Shown here piece after piece: positions 20,723 through 30,917 of a DNA stretch of 64,000 nt (the first letter of the stretch is position 1; each line of letters opens with the position of its first letter). The stretch lies in NCBI GenBank assembly GCA_022010015.1, contig CP091735.1, positions 1,426,001-1,490,000 of the forward strand, written 5' to 3'. Source of the stretch: Clostridium sp. Its GTDB lineage: Bacteria > Bacillota_I > Bacilli_A > Acholeplasmatales > Anaeroplasmataceae. The notes under the pieces were generated by a model. It had not been told where the DNA came from, did no database searches, and saw nothing but the letters and a program-made list of their open reading frames with translations. A program made the translations under genes and the position numbers.

Positions 20723-21390
20723 ATGAGAACAATTAAGGTAATTGGTAATGCTAGTATTAGTGTAAGACCAGACTTAACTAATATTACGATGAATTTGTCT
20801 GGAAAAAAAGTGCTAAGTATGAGGAATGCGTTAATAAATCAGCACTTGATTTAAATGTTATTTCTATGTGTTTAATGGAGTTTGGTTTTTATAAGAAGTG
20901 AATTAAAAAAACAACTAGCTTTAATGTTAGTCCTAATGTTGAATCATATTATGATAGTGAAAAACAAATATAAAAACTAAAACAAATGGTTTTTATTTAT
21001 CATATGGATTTAAAGCTATCATTTAAAAAGTGATAATGATAAGTTAAGTAAAATATTAGAATCAATTATGAAGCTTAATGTTAAACCAACAATTAATATT
21101 TTTTTATTCTGTGAGTGATTCTAAGGCTTGTGAAAGAGAATTAATTACTAAGGCTGTTGAAGAAGCCAAGGAAAAAAAAGCTTTGATTATTGCTGAATGC
21201 TGTGATGTTAAACTAAAACGAATTGTTGAAATTAATTATATTAAAAAAATAATATGGATTTTACAAGTGATTCCTATGAATTAATGCCCCAATCTTTAAA
21301 AATGTGCTAATGAGCATTTTAAAAATTGATATTGAGCCTGAGGAAATTGTTAAAGAAGATAGTGTTACATTAATATATGAAATTGAGTAG
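20723..21390 (+). CDS. SIMPL-domain (DUF541) protein
   Basis: About 222 residues matching the SIMPL/DUF541 family: N-terminal MRTIKVIGNASISVRPDLTN, ITMNLSGK..KYEECV, the middle LKTTSFNVSPNVESYYDSEK, and a C-terminal half with FYSVSDSKACERELITKAVE and YEIE at the end. There is no evident signal peptide, although many family members are exported. Function is unknown in most bacteria; E. coli YggE relates to oxidative stress. The stop TAG is nine bases before xylA, so it appears to share the xyl transcript. At least five A/T-run shifts. Confidence 0.75.
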
Positions 21391-21399
21391 AGGGTATAT

Positions 21400-22740
21400 A
21401 TGAAAGAATTTTTTTGAAGACATTAAAGAAATAAAATATGAAGGACCAAAATCTAAAAAAATCCTTTAGCATTTAAATTTTTATGATAAGGATAGAATGA
21501 TTCTTGGTAAAAAAATGAGCGAGCATTTACCATTTGCAATGGCTTGGTGGCATAACCTAGGTGCTAATGGTACTGATATGTTTGGAAGAGGCACTATAGA
21601 TAAGAGCTTTGGTAAGCTCGATCCTATGGAATATGCCAAAGCTAAGGTTGATGCTGGATTTGAATTTATGCATAAGCTTGGAATTGAATATTTTTGCTTT
21701 CATGATGTTGATTTAGTTGTTGAGGACAAGGATATAAATGTAACTAATAAGCGTTTAGATGAAATATCAGATTACATTTATTTAAAAAAATGCAAGAAAC
21801 TGGTATTAAATGCTTATGGGGAACAGCAAATATGTTTTCTAATCCGCGTTATATGAATGGTGCTGGTTCAACTAATGATGCATATGTTTATGCTTTTTGC
21901 TGCTGCCCAAATTAAAAAAGCTTTAGATATTACAGTTAAGCTTAATGGTAAGGCTTATGTTTTTTTGGGGGTGGAAGAGAAGGATACGAAACTTTACTTA
22001 ATACTGATGTTAAATTTGAACTTGACAATATTGCAAGGCTTATGCATATGGCTGTTGATTATGGTAGAAGCATTGGCTTTAAGGGTGATTTTTATATTGA
22101 ACCAAAGCCAAAAGAGCCAATGAAGCATCAGTATGATTTTGATGCCTCAACAGCAATTGGCTTTTTAAAGGAATATCATTTAGATAATGATTTTAAGTTA
22201 AACATTGAAGCAAATCATGCAACACTTGCTGGTCATACCTTTAATCATGAGCTTAGAATTAGTGCAATAAATCATATGCTTGGTTCAATTGATGCTAATC
22301 AGGGAGATTACCTACTTGGCTGGGATACAGATGAATTCCCATCTGATGTTTATGAAGCTACAATGTGTATGTATGAAGTGATTAAGGCTGGTGGCTTAAC
22401 GGGAGGCTTTAATTTTGATGCAAAATGCCGTAGACCTTCTAATACCTTTAAAGATATGTTTGAGGCTTACATTTTAGGAATGGATACATTTGCTCTTGGT
22501 TTAATAAATGCTGAAGAAATAATTGCTGATGGTAGAATTGATGATTTTGTTAAAGAAAAAAATATTCGTCATTTACAAATACTGAACTTGGAAAAATTGA
22601 TATTGGATGATAAAATGGATTTAAAAATCATTGTCTGATTTTTGCGCTAAATATGAAGGAAATGACTACACCTATAAGTGGTAAGCAGGAATATCTTTCA
22701 GCAATTATTAATCAAATTTTATTTGGAATGAAAAAAATGA
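21400..22740 (+). CDS. xylA: Xylose isomerase
   Basis: Converts D-xylose to D-xylulose using two divalent metals. About 446 residues, close to the 440 of E. coli XylA. Visible motifs: MAWWHNLGANGTDMFGRGT, EYFCFHDVDLV with catalytic His and Asp, LWGTANMFSNPRYMNGAGS, a WGGREGYETLLNTD block, FYIEPKPKEPMKHQYDFD with metal Glu and substrate Lys, NIEANHATLAGH and GWDTDEFP. RBS AGAGG before 21400. The C-terminus FGMKK followed by TGA needs removal of one A from the seven-A run at 22731, which gives an ATGA overlap with xylB. About seven homopolymer shifts. Confidence 0.95.
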
Positions 22741-24192
22741 ATAAGTATATTGGTATTGATTTAGGAACAAGTAGCATTAAAGCTATTTTATGTGATAGCC
22801 TTGGAAATGTTTTATGCGAAGCATCAAGAGAATACGAGCTTATAAGTCCTAATGAGCTTTATTTTGAACAAAATCCTAAAATTTGGTTTAGCTGTATGAT
22901 TGAGGCTTTAAAGGAAATAACTAAAAACGAAAAAATAATAAAGGCTATTTCCTTTTCTGGACAAATGCATGGGCTTGTAATTCTAGATAAAAAAATGATA
23001 ATCCAATAAGAAATTGCATTTTATGGAATGACTCTAGAAGTACTAAAGAAACAAAATATCTTAATGAAGAAATCGGCAAGGATAGGCTTATAAGCTATAC
23101 AAGAAATATAGCATATCCCGGCTTTACAGCTCCCAAGCTTTTATGGGTTAAAAATAATGAGCCTGATAATTTTAAAATAATTAGTAAAATAATTCTTCCT
23201 AAGGACTATCTAGCTTACAAGCTTAGTGGTGTTTTTGCAACTGATTATTCTGATGCTAGTGGCACCCTGTTTTTTTAGATGTTAAAAAAATAAATGCTAC
23301 AGCAAAGAGATGCTTGACATATGTTCGATTAATATTAGTATGCTTCCCAAGCTTTATGAAAGCTATGAGGTAATTGGTAGAATTAAAAAAAGAAATAGCT
23401 GATTTTTTTAGGCATTAATGATGATGTAGATGTTGTAATTGGTGGAGCTGATAATGCGGTTGCTGCCATAGGTATGGGCATAAATAGTGATTGTGCAAAC
23501 ATATCTCTTGGAACTAGTGGGACAATTTTAATTCCTATGAGCAAGCCCTTCTTAAATGAGGAAGGTAAGCTTCATAGCTTTTTGTAGTGCCAATAATGAT
23601 TTTTATGCAATGGGCTGCATATTAACTGCTGCAAGTGCTAGAAGCTGGTGGTTAAATAATATTTTAAAATCAAACGATTTTCTTCTTGATGAAAAGGAAG
23701 CTAGATTGAATATGCATAATGAAGTGTTCTTCCTTCCTTATTTAAATGGTGAGAGAAGTCCCTATAATGATGCAAATATTAGAGGTTCTTTTATTGGCCT
23801 AAGTACAAATACTAAAAGAAGTGATATGAGCTTGGCTGTTATGGAAGGAGTTGGCTTTGCCTTATATGATTGCTACAAATGTATTAATGATATTGACATC
23901 AAATATTTAACAATTTGTGGTGGTGGTAGTAAGTCAAGGCTATTTGTTGAATTAATTAGCAATATCTTTTTAATTTACCAGTGAAAATAGGCAAAAATCA
24001 ATATGGACCAGCCTTAGGAGCTGCAATACTTGCAATGGTTGGAAGTAAGGAGTATAAAGATATTGCTTCGGCTACTAAAAAGTATCATCAAATATGATGA
24101 TATAATATATCCAAATAATGATACTAAATATTATCAAGAAAAAGTATGATAAATTTCATAGACTTTATCCATTATTAAGCAAATTTTTATAG
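22737..24192 (+). CDS. xylB: Xylulokinase
   Basis: FGGY-family kinase phosphorylating D-xylulose to xylulose-5-phosphate. About 485 residues. Motifs: KYIGIDLGTSSIKAILCD (phosphate 1), AISFSGQMHGLVILD, LWNDSRSTKET, GFTAPKLLWVK, GGADNAVAAIGMG, NISLGTSGTILIPM (phosphate 2), FLPYLNGERSPYND and LTICGGGSKSRLF (adenosine motif). The start ATG overlaps the xylA stop, so the two enzymes are translationally coupled. No xylose transporter or XylR is visible nearby. About seven shifts in A/T runs. Confidence 0.93.
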
Positions 24193-24262
24193 TAAATCCT
24201 TGTTTTTTTATAAATTAAAAAAATGATAAAATATAGGCAAATATAAGAAGGAAGAAATAGAT

Positions 24263-24810
24263 ATGGAAATAAAAAAATTGAGTCATTATTAAGTTTTGAT
24301 GATATAATATGTGAATGCTTAAAAAAACTACAAAAAAAGCAAAAAGAGAAAAATTTTATTCGGATGATTATAATTTTTTTACAATTGTTGCTGCCGTTAT
24401 GCTTGTGATGGGGATAAAGTCCAATTCAAAATTTGTTTTAGGATGTTCAATAGTAGTTGTTGTTTGTTCAGTTATAGTAGACATATCATCAGCTTATTAT
24501 TTAGTAAATAATTCTAAGAAGTCATTAGTAAAAAGAGAAAAACGAAAGGCTTAAGTCTGGTATTCATTATGATTATACATTTTTTTGATGATAGATTTGA
24601 GGTTTCATATAAGACTTTTTGGATCTGAAGGTAAAGATGTAATCAATTATTCTAATTTAACAAATATTGTAATTAATAATGATTCGATATTTTTTTATAT
24701 AAATCAAATTAATTTCTATGTTGTTAAGATTTCTAATATGAATGATGATGACAAGAAATTGCTTTTTAGATAAGTTAAATAGATATATTAAGAAAAAAAA
24801 TAATAATTAA
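24263..24810 (+). CDS. YcxB-like membrane protein
   Basis: About 180 residues. The N-terminus (MEIKKIESLLSFDDIICECL) is cytoplasmic. Two TM helices span about residues 40-85 (FFTIVAAVMLVMGI, FVLGCSIVVVVCSVIVDI). The C-terminal YcxB-like domain reads GIHYDYTFFDDRFEVSYKTF, then VINYSNLTNIVINNDSIFFY and NFYVVKISNMNDDDKKLLF. Frames join after deleting one T near 24580 and a few A. RBS GAAGGAAG at 24246. Function unknown. It stands alone between xylB and a terminator. Confidence 0.65.
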
Positions 24811-24817
24811 AGCACTG

Positions 24818-24850
24818 AGGAAATTTGTATTAAGTTACAATTTCCTTTTT
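24818..24850 (+). terminator. Intrinsic terminator after YcxB-like gene
   Basis: Stem AGGAAATTTGTA/TACAATTTCCT with one bulged T (24818-24846), then a T-rich tract. Confidence 0.75.
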
Positions 24851-24887
24851 CTTTGATGAAATCTTGTTGAAATTATGTGATAATATG

Positions 24888-24917
24888 TTGTCAAATAAAA
24901 GAAATTTATATTATACT
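24888..24917 (+). promoter_or_regulatory. Promoter of the NCS2 permease gene
   Basis: TTGTCA (24888-24893), 18-bp spacer, TATACT (24912-24917). The leader to the ATG is about 35 bases and holds AAGGAGG. Confidence 0.55.
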
Positions 24918-24956
24918 AGAGATATCTTTTTTTCATTTAAGGAGGGTAATTAATAA

Positions 24957-26498
24957 ATGGAAGATAAGCAAATCGAAGCACAACCAAAGAAGGGCTTTAA
25001 AGCTAAACTAGATAATTTCTTTGGTATTAGTGCTAATGGTTCATCAATTAAAATTGAAATTATTGCAGGTATTGCAACATTCCTTGCGATGGTTTATATT
25101 TTTAGTTGTTAACCCAAATAATATTTTATATGGTGGAACTGCTGATCCAAGATGGTCATCCGTTTTTCATCGCAACAGCTTTCGGTGCCGTAATTGGTAC
25201 TTTACTTATGGCATTACTTGCAAAAATGCCTTTGGCTCAGGCTCCAGGTCTTGGACTTAACTCAGCTGTAGGAGCTTTAGTTGGTGGCGCTGCAGGTATA
25301 GTATTCCCACTTGGTACCGCATTATTATTAGTATTTATTTCTGGTATCATATTCTTAGTTTTATCTATTGTTCCATGTGGAAGAAATAAGAAAACTGGAG
25401 CATTAATGTCTTTAAGAGAGAAGATTTTTGATGGTATACCAAAGCCTATTAGAATTGCTATACCTGTTGGAATTGGTTTATTCATTGCTTTTATTGGACT
25501 ACAAAATGCTAAGATTATCATTGATAATCCTTACACACTTGTTGGTCTTGTAAAGTTCAATAATATTTCTGATTATCAAACTGGTGGACCAGCTGCTCAA
25601 GCAGTTGTATGTATTACCGCATTAATTATTATTGGGGTTTTATCACACTTTAAGGTTAAGGGCGCAGTTATAATTGGTATTCTTGCTGGTACAGTTTTAG
25701 GTATACCTCTACATGTTACAAATATTGATACCTTAATTGGTAAGACTCCAGGTATTACTTGGAAGTTCTGGGAAAACTTTGGAACATATTTTTCAATGGA
25801 TCCTGCTAGTGGTGGTGTATTTGCTTCAATATTTACTGAAGGATTTGCAGGTCTATCACCTGAAATTGCTGGTACATGTGTTGTAACAATCATTTCATTT
25901 TGTATGATTGATATGTTTGATACAATGGGAACAGTTGTTGGTATTACATCAGCTGTTGGTATGGTTGATGAGGATGGTAAACCTCATAATTATGATAAGA
26001 TTATGTATTCTGATTCAATTGCAACTGTTACAGGTGCAATAATGGGTACATCTACAGTAACAACATTTGTTGAGTCATCAGTAGGTGTTGCTGCTGGAGG
26101 AAGAACAGGCTTAACTGCTTTAACTACAGCAATTTTATTCTTCCTTGCAATCTTTATTTTTACCAGTATTTGCATTCATTCCATCTTCAGCTGCGGCAGC
26201 TGCTTTAATATATGTTGGTGTATTAATGATGCATTCAGTTGTAGATATTGATTTTTAAAAAAATATTAAAAAAATGCTATTCCAGCATTTGTTACAATTA
26301 TTGCAATGCCACTTGCATATTCAATAACTGATGGAATTGGTTGTGGAATTATTACTTATGTAATATTATCATTAATTACTTATATTGCTGATTTAATAGC
26401 TGCTGCTATTAAGCATACTGAAAAAGCCTAAATTTGATTTATCAGTTGTTATGATGGTAGTATTTGCATTATTCGTTATTTATTTTGCAACTAAATAA
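24957..26498 (+). CDS. NCS2-family guanine/hypoxanthine (AzgA-type) permease
   Basis: About 512 residues with roughly 13 TM helices. The N-terminus FFGISANGSSIKIEIIAGIAT and FLAMVYILVVNPNNI match AzgA-type purine permeases. So do LAQAPGLGLNSAVGALV, IPKPIRIAIPVGIGLFIAFIG, SFCMIDMFDTMGTVVG with the conserved Asp/Thr of the substrate site, and TSTVTTFVESSVGVAAGGRT. Imports purine bases by proton symport. RBS AAGGAGG. This is one of the least damaged genes (one shift near 25100, then clean to 26160; shifts at about 26250-26430). No purine riboswitch is visible upstream. Confidence 0.9.
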
Positions 26499-26511
26499 TA
26501 GGAAAAAGATG

Positions 26512-26537
26512 AGCTAGTTTAATACTAGCTTATTTTT
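26512..26537 (+). terminator. Intrinsic terminator after NCS2 permease
   Basis: AGCTAGT/ACTAGCT stem with TTAAT loop (26512-26530) and a T7 tract. Confidence 0.85.
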
Positions 26538-26556
26538 TTACATAAAAAAAGCACTA

Positions 26557-26577
26557 CTTTATTTAATAATAATAAAG
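26557..26577. promoter_or_regulatory. Palindromic AT box upstream of rubrerythrin (possible PerR-like operator)
   Basis: CTTTATT (26557-26563) and AATAAAG (26571-26577) form an inverted repeat 10 bases before the rubrerythrin ATG. The composition resembles a PerR box, but the match to the published consensus is partial; it may also be chance in AT-rich DNA. Confidence 0.25.
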
Positions 26578-26586
26578 AGGTGCGAA

Positions 26587-27118
26587 ATGAATAAATATCA
26601 TAATACATTAACTGAAAAGAATTTAGTTATGGCTTTTGCTGGAGAATCTGAAGCAAGAAATAAATATACTTACTTTGCAAGCATAGCTAAAAAAAGGAAG
26701 GATTTGAGCAAATTGCAGACATATTTTTTTAATGACTGCTAACAATGAAAGTGAACATGCAAAAATTATGGTTTAAAGAACTAGAACTATTAAATGATAC
26801 TAAAACTAATTTATTAAGTGCGGCTAAAGGTGAAAATTATGAATGGACACAAATGTATGATGAATTTGCTAAAACGGCTGATAATGAAGGATTCCCAGAG
26901 CTTGCAAATAAATTCAGAATGGTAGCTCGTGTTGAAAAAGAGCACGAAGAAAGATTTAGAGCATTATTAAATAATGTTAAAAAAACAATGAGGTTTTTTT
27001 ATTAAAAAGTGAAATTAAAATTTGGGAATGTCGTAATTGTGGACATATTGAGATTGCATTAAATGCTCCAAATGTTTGTCCTCTTTGTAATCATAGCCAA
27101 AGCTATTTTTCAAATTAA
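26587..27118 (+). CDS. rbr: Rubrerythrin
   Basis: Peroxide-reducing non-heme di-iron protein of anaerobes, about 176 residues. The ferritin-like part has the Glu/His ligands in FAGESEARNKYTYFA, TANNESEHAKLWFKELE, NEGFPELANKF and VARVEKEHEERF. The C-terminal rubredoxin-like iron site is CRNCGH...CPLCNH near residues 143-165. RBS AGAGGTG immediately upstream. It stands as a single-gene unit between two terminators. Shifts at about 26695, 26725, 26760 and 26985. It points to an anaerobic lifestyle. Confidence 0.93.
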
Positions 27119-27132
27119 AGAAAAAAATTACT

Positions 27133-27161
27133 AGGTGTAGCGAAAGCTATACCTTTTTTTC
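27133..27161 (+). terminator. Intrinsic terminator after rubrerythrin
   Basis: AGGTGTAGC-GAAA-GCTATACCT: 9-bp stem with GNRA loop (27133-27154) and T7. Confidence 0.9.
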
Positions 27162-27187
27162 ATATATATTTAATGGTGATATTTATT

Positions 27188-28047
27188 ATGAATAATGTTT
27201 TTGGATTTTATTGGCAATACGCCACTTGTAAGATTAAAAAAATATTGAAGATAAGTATAAATTAAATAATAAGCTTTATGCTAAATTAGAAATGTTTAAT
27301 CCAAGTGGTTCAATAAAAATTAGACCTGCAAGCTACATTATTAATGAAGGAATTAGACTTGGTTATATTTTTAAATGATACCAAGATTATTGAAGCTACA
27401 TCTGGCAATTTTTGGTATTGCTTTGGCATTAGTGTGTGGTGTTTATAATCTCGATTTAGAAATTTATATGCCTAATAATACTAATGATGAAAGAATTAAA
27501 TTAATTAAACAATATGGTGGAAATGTCCATTTGATTGATGGCAATATGAAGAAATGTCAAGAAATTGTTAATGAGTTTAAGAATAAAAAAAATTGTTTTA
27601 TTCCAAATCAATTTGAGAATGTTTTGAATCCTTACTCATATTATTTAACACTTGCAAAGGAACTAGATAATAAATTAGAAAAAAATTGATTATTTGGTAT
27701 GTGGAATTGGCAGTGGTGGCACAATTATGGGATGTGCTAATTATTTAAAGAAAACAAAAATGATAGGAGTTTTACCCAAGAATAATCATCATAAAATAAT
27801 TGGAATTGGTGCAGGCTTTAAACCAGGAATTCTTGATTATAATTTGATTAAGGAAATAATAAAAAAATTGATGATAGTGAAATAAATTTATATCATAATG
27901 ATTTAATTAAAGAGGGGTTGTTTGTTGGTTTATCATCAAAGGCGGCACTTGCTGGCGCAATTAATATTGCAAGAAAAGAAAATAACAAAAAAACATTGTT
28001 GTTATTTTTTTCCTGATGGAGGAGAAAGATATTTATCGATGATTTAA
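27188..28047 (+). CDS. cysK: Cysteine synthase (O-acetylserine sulfhydrylase)
   Basis: PLP enzyme forming L-cysteine from O-acetylserine and sulfide, about 285 residues. Motifs: FIGNTPLVRLKNI, the PLP-Lys loop NPSGSIKIRPA (family usually SVKDR), EATSGNFGIALA and GIGSGGTIMGCANYLKK (phosphate-binding). The C-terminus LSSKAALAGAINIARKE...IVVIFPDGGERYLS fits. Start has GGTGAT upstream. It is followed 19 bases later by cysE, its physiological partner; together they would form the cysteine synthase pathway. The IKIR variant around the Lys is unusual. About six shifts. Confidence 0.9.
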
Positions 28048-28066
28048 TTTTTAAAATTTATTAATT

Positions 28067-28678
28067 ATGTTTTTTGATGAGGAATATGATAATAAATTAA
28101 TTAATATCAAGAAGGCCTTAAATGAAGATTTGAATTTTTTTTATAAAAGTGATCCAGCGATTAAAAAAACAAAGAAGAAATTATTTTTTTATAATCAAGG
28201 CTTTTTAGCAATCATATGTTATCGTCTAGCTAATTATTATTTAAATAATAATGAATATTTGCTAGCAAAAAAAATGAGTAATTATGCTTATTCTAAAACA
28301 AGTATTGATATTAATCCTAAAGCTTGTATTGGAATTCCCTTTTTTTATTGATCATGGCTGCGGATGTGTAATAGGAGAAACAACAAAAAAATTGGTAATA
28401 ATGTTAAAATTTATCATGGTGTTACACTTGGTGCAATAAGCGTAGCAAAGGAAAATGATAAAAAAAGACATCCAACAATAGGTGATAATGTAACAATTTA
28501 TGCCAATGCCACAATATTAGGTAATATAAATGTTGGCGATAATTCATTAATCGGTGCTAATTGTTTCATTTTTTTAAAAAGTATTAAAGCTAATAAAAAG
28601 GTTTATTATAAGTCAAAAATAGTTATAAAAAAAGCACATATTGAAAAAAAGAGCGTAAATAATATAAAAATAATATAG
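28067..28678 (+). CDS. cysE: Serine O-acetyltransferase
   Basis: Left-handed beta-helix acetyltransferase making O-acetylserine for CysK, about 203 residues. The catalytic motif reads IDHGCGCVIGETTKIGNNV followed by IYHGVTLGAIS, with the His of DHG and HGV. Hexapeptide coils continue as IGDNVTIYANATILGNINV and GDNSLIGANCFI. The N-terminal helical domain carries CYRLANYYLNNN. It lies directly after cysK in the same direction, with no clear separate promoter and a weak start site (ATG 28067). Shifts near 28350, 28375 and 28575. Confidence 0.92.
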
Positions 28679-28687
28679 GTGATTAGC

Positions 28688-29997
28688 GTGAAAAAAATTT
28701 ATATTAGTAGTAATTTGGAAAATATGACTACTGCTTTACAAGAAAGTATTGATTATGCCATAAAAAAATAAGCTACATTTAGTAATTAAAAAGGGAATTT
28801 ATAATATTACTCCTATTTTTTTATTAAAGGGAAGCTTCGTATGAGCTTTGAAGATGGAGTAATCCTTCGTGGAATAACTGATGAAAGCCTTTATCCTTTA
28901 ATTGAAACTAGAGTTGCTGGTATTGAAATGAAATGGTACCCTGCACTTTTTAAATATTATAGATACTAATAATGTTATTATTGATGGTAAAGGAATAATT
29001 GATGGCTGTGGAGAATATTGGTGGCAAAAAAATATTGGGGAAATGACCAAAAAGGGAGGAATGCGAAAGGATTATGATGCTAGAGGCTTAAGGTTTTTTT
29101 ATGTGATTATGATTGTATGAGACCACGCAATATTCTTATTCAAAATTCTTCTAAAATTAAAATTTTTGATGTAACCTCAAGAAATTCAGGATTTTGGAAT
29201 ATTCATATTCTCTATTCAAATAACATTTTGATTAATAATGTTAAAATTGATTCAAGTGTCATAAATAGTCCATCTACTGATGGAATTGATATTGATTCAT
29301 CAGCATACGTAAAGATAATAAATGTTAAGACATCATGTAATGATGATTCTATTTGTATTAAGTCAGGAAGAGATAGTGATGGCATAAGGGTTAATAGACC
29401 AAGTCACCACATTTATATTGAAAGCTGTGAGATTTTAAAGGGCTTTGGTATTACAATTGGTAGTGAGGTGTCTGGGGGAATATATAACGTCTATATTAAA
29501 AAAACATTATTTATAAAAGGAACAGATTGCGGATTTAGAATTAAATCATCACAGCCAAGAAAGGGATATATTAAAAAAACATCTATTTAAATAATTTAAC
29601 TATGATAGATGTTAAATATTTATTTCATATATATCTAAATTGGAATCCTCTTTATAGTATTTGTAGTATGCCAGCTGATTTTAAGGGAGAAATGCTACCA
29701 CATTATAAGGTGCTTACTACTAAAAACTAGTGGTGAAAAATACTAATATAGATAATATTTACATAAAAAAATGTTAAAGCAATTGTAGCTAATGAATATA
29801 AAAGGAATTGCTAGAGCCTTTATGATAGTTGGCTTTGAAGATAGACATATTAAGAATATGTATTTCAAAAATGTTAATGTTACAGCGTTTGAATATGGTA
29901 GGATTGAATTTGTAGATAATTTGAACTTTACCAATTTTAAGATTAATGCTTTGGGAGCTTTTTGAAAAAGGCAAATGATGATTATGATAACAGGTAA
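28688..29997 (+). CDS. Glycoside hydrolase family 28 (polygalacturonase-like)
   Basis: Intracellular-looking GH28 (no signal peptide), about 435 residues. It starts MKKIYISSNLENMTTALQES and goes into a beta-helix: VIIDGKGIIDGCGEYWW, NSGFWNIHILYSNNILI. The catalytic Asp motifs are STDGIDIDSS and CNDDSICIKSGRD, and RIKSSQPRKG holds the substrate-binding Arg/Lys. The GHG motif reads ILKGFGITIGSE, so the usual His appears replaced by Phe. GTG start with GGTGATT upstream, overlapping the end of cysE. Substrate could be (unsaturated) galacturonides or another uronide or rhamno-sugar. About ten shifts. Confidence 0.85.
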
Positions 29998-30027
29998 GCA
30001 AATGATTTTTATGATTCTAACAAAATA

Positions 30028-30036
30028 TGATATAAT
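30028..30036 (+). promoter_or_regulatory. Extended -10 promoter of the DUF3737-malY unit
   Basis: TGATATAAT at 30028-30036, 29 bases before the ATG, with TTGGAGGA as RBS. Confidence 0.5.
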
Positions 30037-30064
30037 TGATTTAATGATTTTTTTGGAGGAAAAA

Positions 30065-30917
30065 AATGGAGCAGGTTAAAAAAATAAAGTATTAGTTGGC
30101 GAAAGAGCTATGTTTGCTTCTTTGAATAAAGAATTTATAAACTGTACCTTTGAGGATGGTGAATCACCTTTAAAGGAAAGTAAGAATATCAAGGTTAATG
30201 AGTGTAGCTTTAAATGGAAATATCCGCTTTGGTATTGCAATGATGTTGAGGTATTTGATACAACTTGGGATGTAACAGCAAGATCTGGGGTGTGGTATAC
30301 TAATAATCTTGTAATTAGGGATTCAAAGATTAATGCCCCTAAGCAGTTTAGAAGATGTAATGGTATAAAAGCTTAATAATGTTGAAATACCAAATGCACT
30401 AGAAACTATGTGGATGTGTCAAAATATTGAAATTAAAAAAATACTCACATTGTGGGCGATTATTTTGGAATGAATTCTAAAAAAATATTGTTTTTAGAAA
30501 ATGTAATTATTGATGGTAATTATTGTTTTGATGGTGGCGAAAACATTAAAGCGTTTAATTGTGTGTTTAATAGTAAGGACTCATTTTGGAATTGCAATAA
30601 TGTTGAACTACATAATTGCAAAATAGTAGGTGAATATTTAGCTTGGAATACTAAGCATATAACCTTTATTAATTGTCAATTAGAATCATTACAAGGTTTA
30701 TGCTATATTGATGATTTAAAGCTTGTTGATTGCAAAATTTATAATACTAATTTAGCCTTTGAATTTTGTAGTAATATTAACGCAACAATTTTTGACTAAG
30801 GTTGATAGTATTAAAAATCCAATTAGTGGCTATATTAGAGTTAAGGGCTTTGATGAATTAATTTTTAGATAAAAAAATTTATTGATCCAGAAAAAAACAA
30901 TTATTGAGGTAAAATAA
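30065..30917 (+). CDS. DUF3737 family beta-helix protein
   Basis: About 283 residues matching DUF3737 along its length: ERAMFASLNKEFINCTFEDG, ESPLKESKNIKVNECSFKWK, YPLWYCNDVEVFDTTWD, NAPKQFRRCNGIKL, DYFGMNSKNI, FDGGENIKAFNCVFNSKDSF, INCQLESLQGLCYIDDLKLV and PISGYIRVKGFDELI. Right-handed beta-helix with Trp/Cys-rich rungs, no signal peptide. Function unknown. The stop TAA overlaps the ATG of the malY-like gene (TAATG), so the two proteins are probably made together. Five A/T-run shifts. Confidence 0.85.

Noticed and set aside
24840..24956. Purine riboswitch upstream of the purine permease
   Set aside because: The leader is only about 35 bases from the likely promoter and lacks the conserved core of that riboswitch.
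25237..25893. Two minus-strand open frames of 94-98 codons
   Set aside because: They lie inside the NCS2 permease gene, whose plus-strand frame is strongly conserved; they are antisense shadows.
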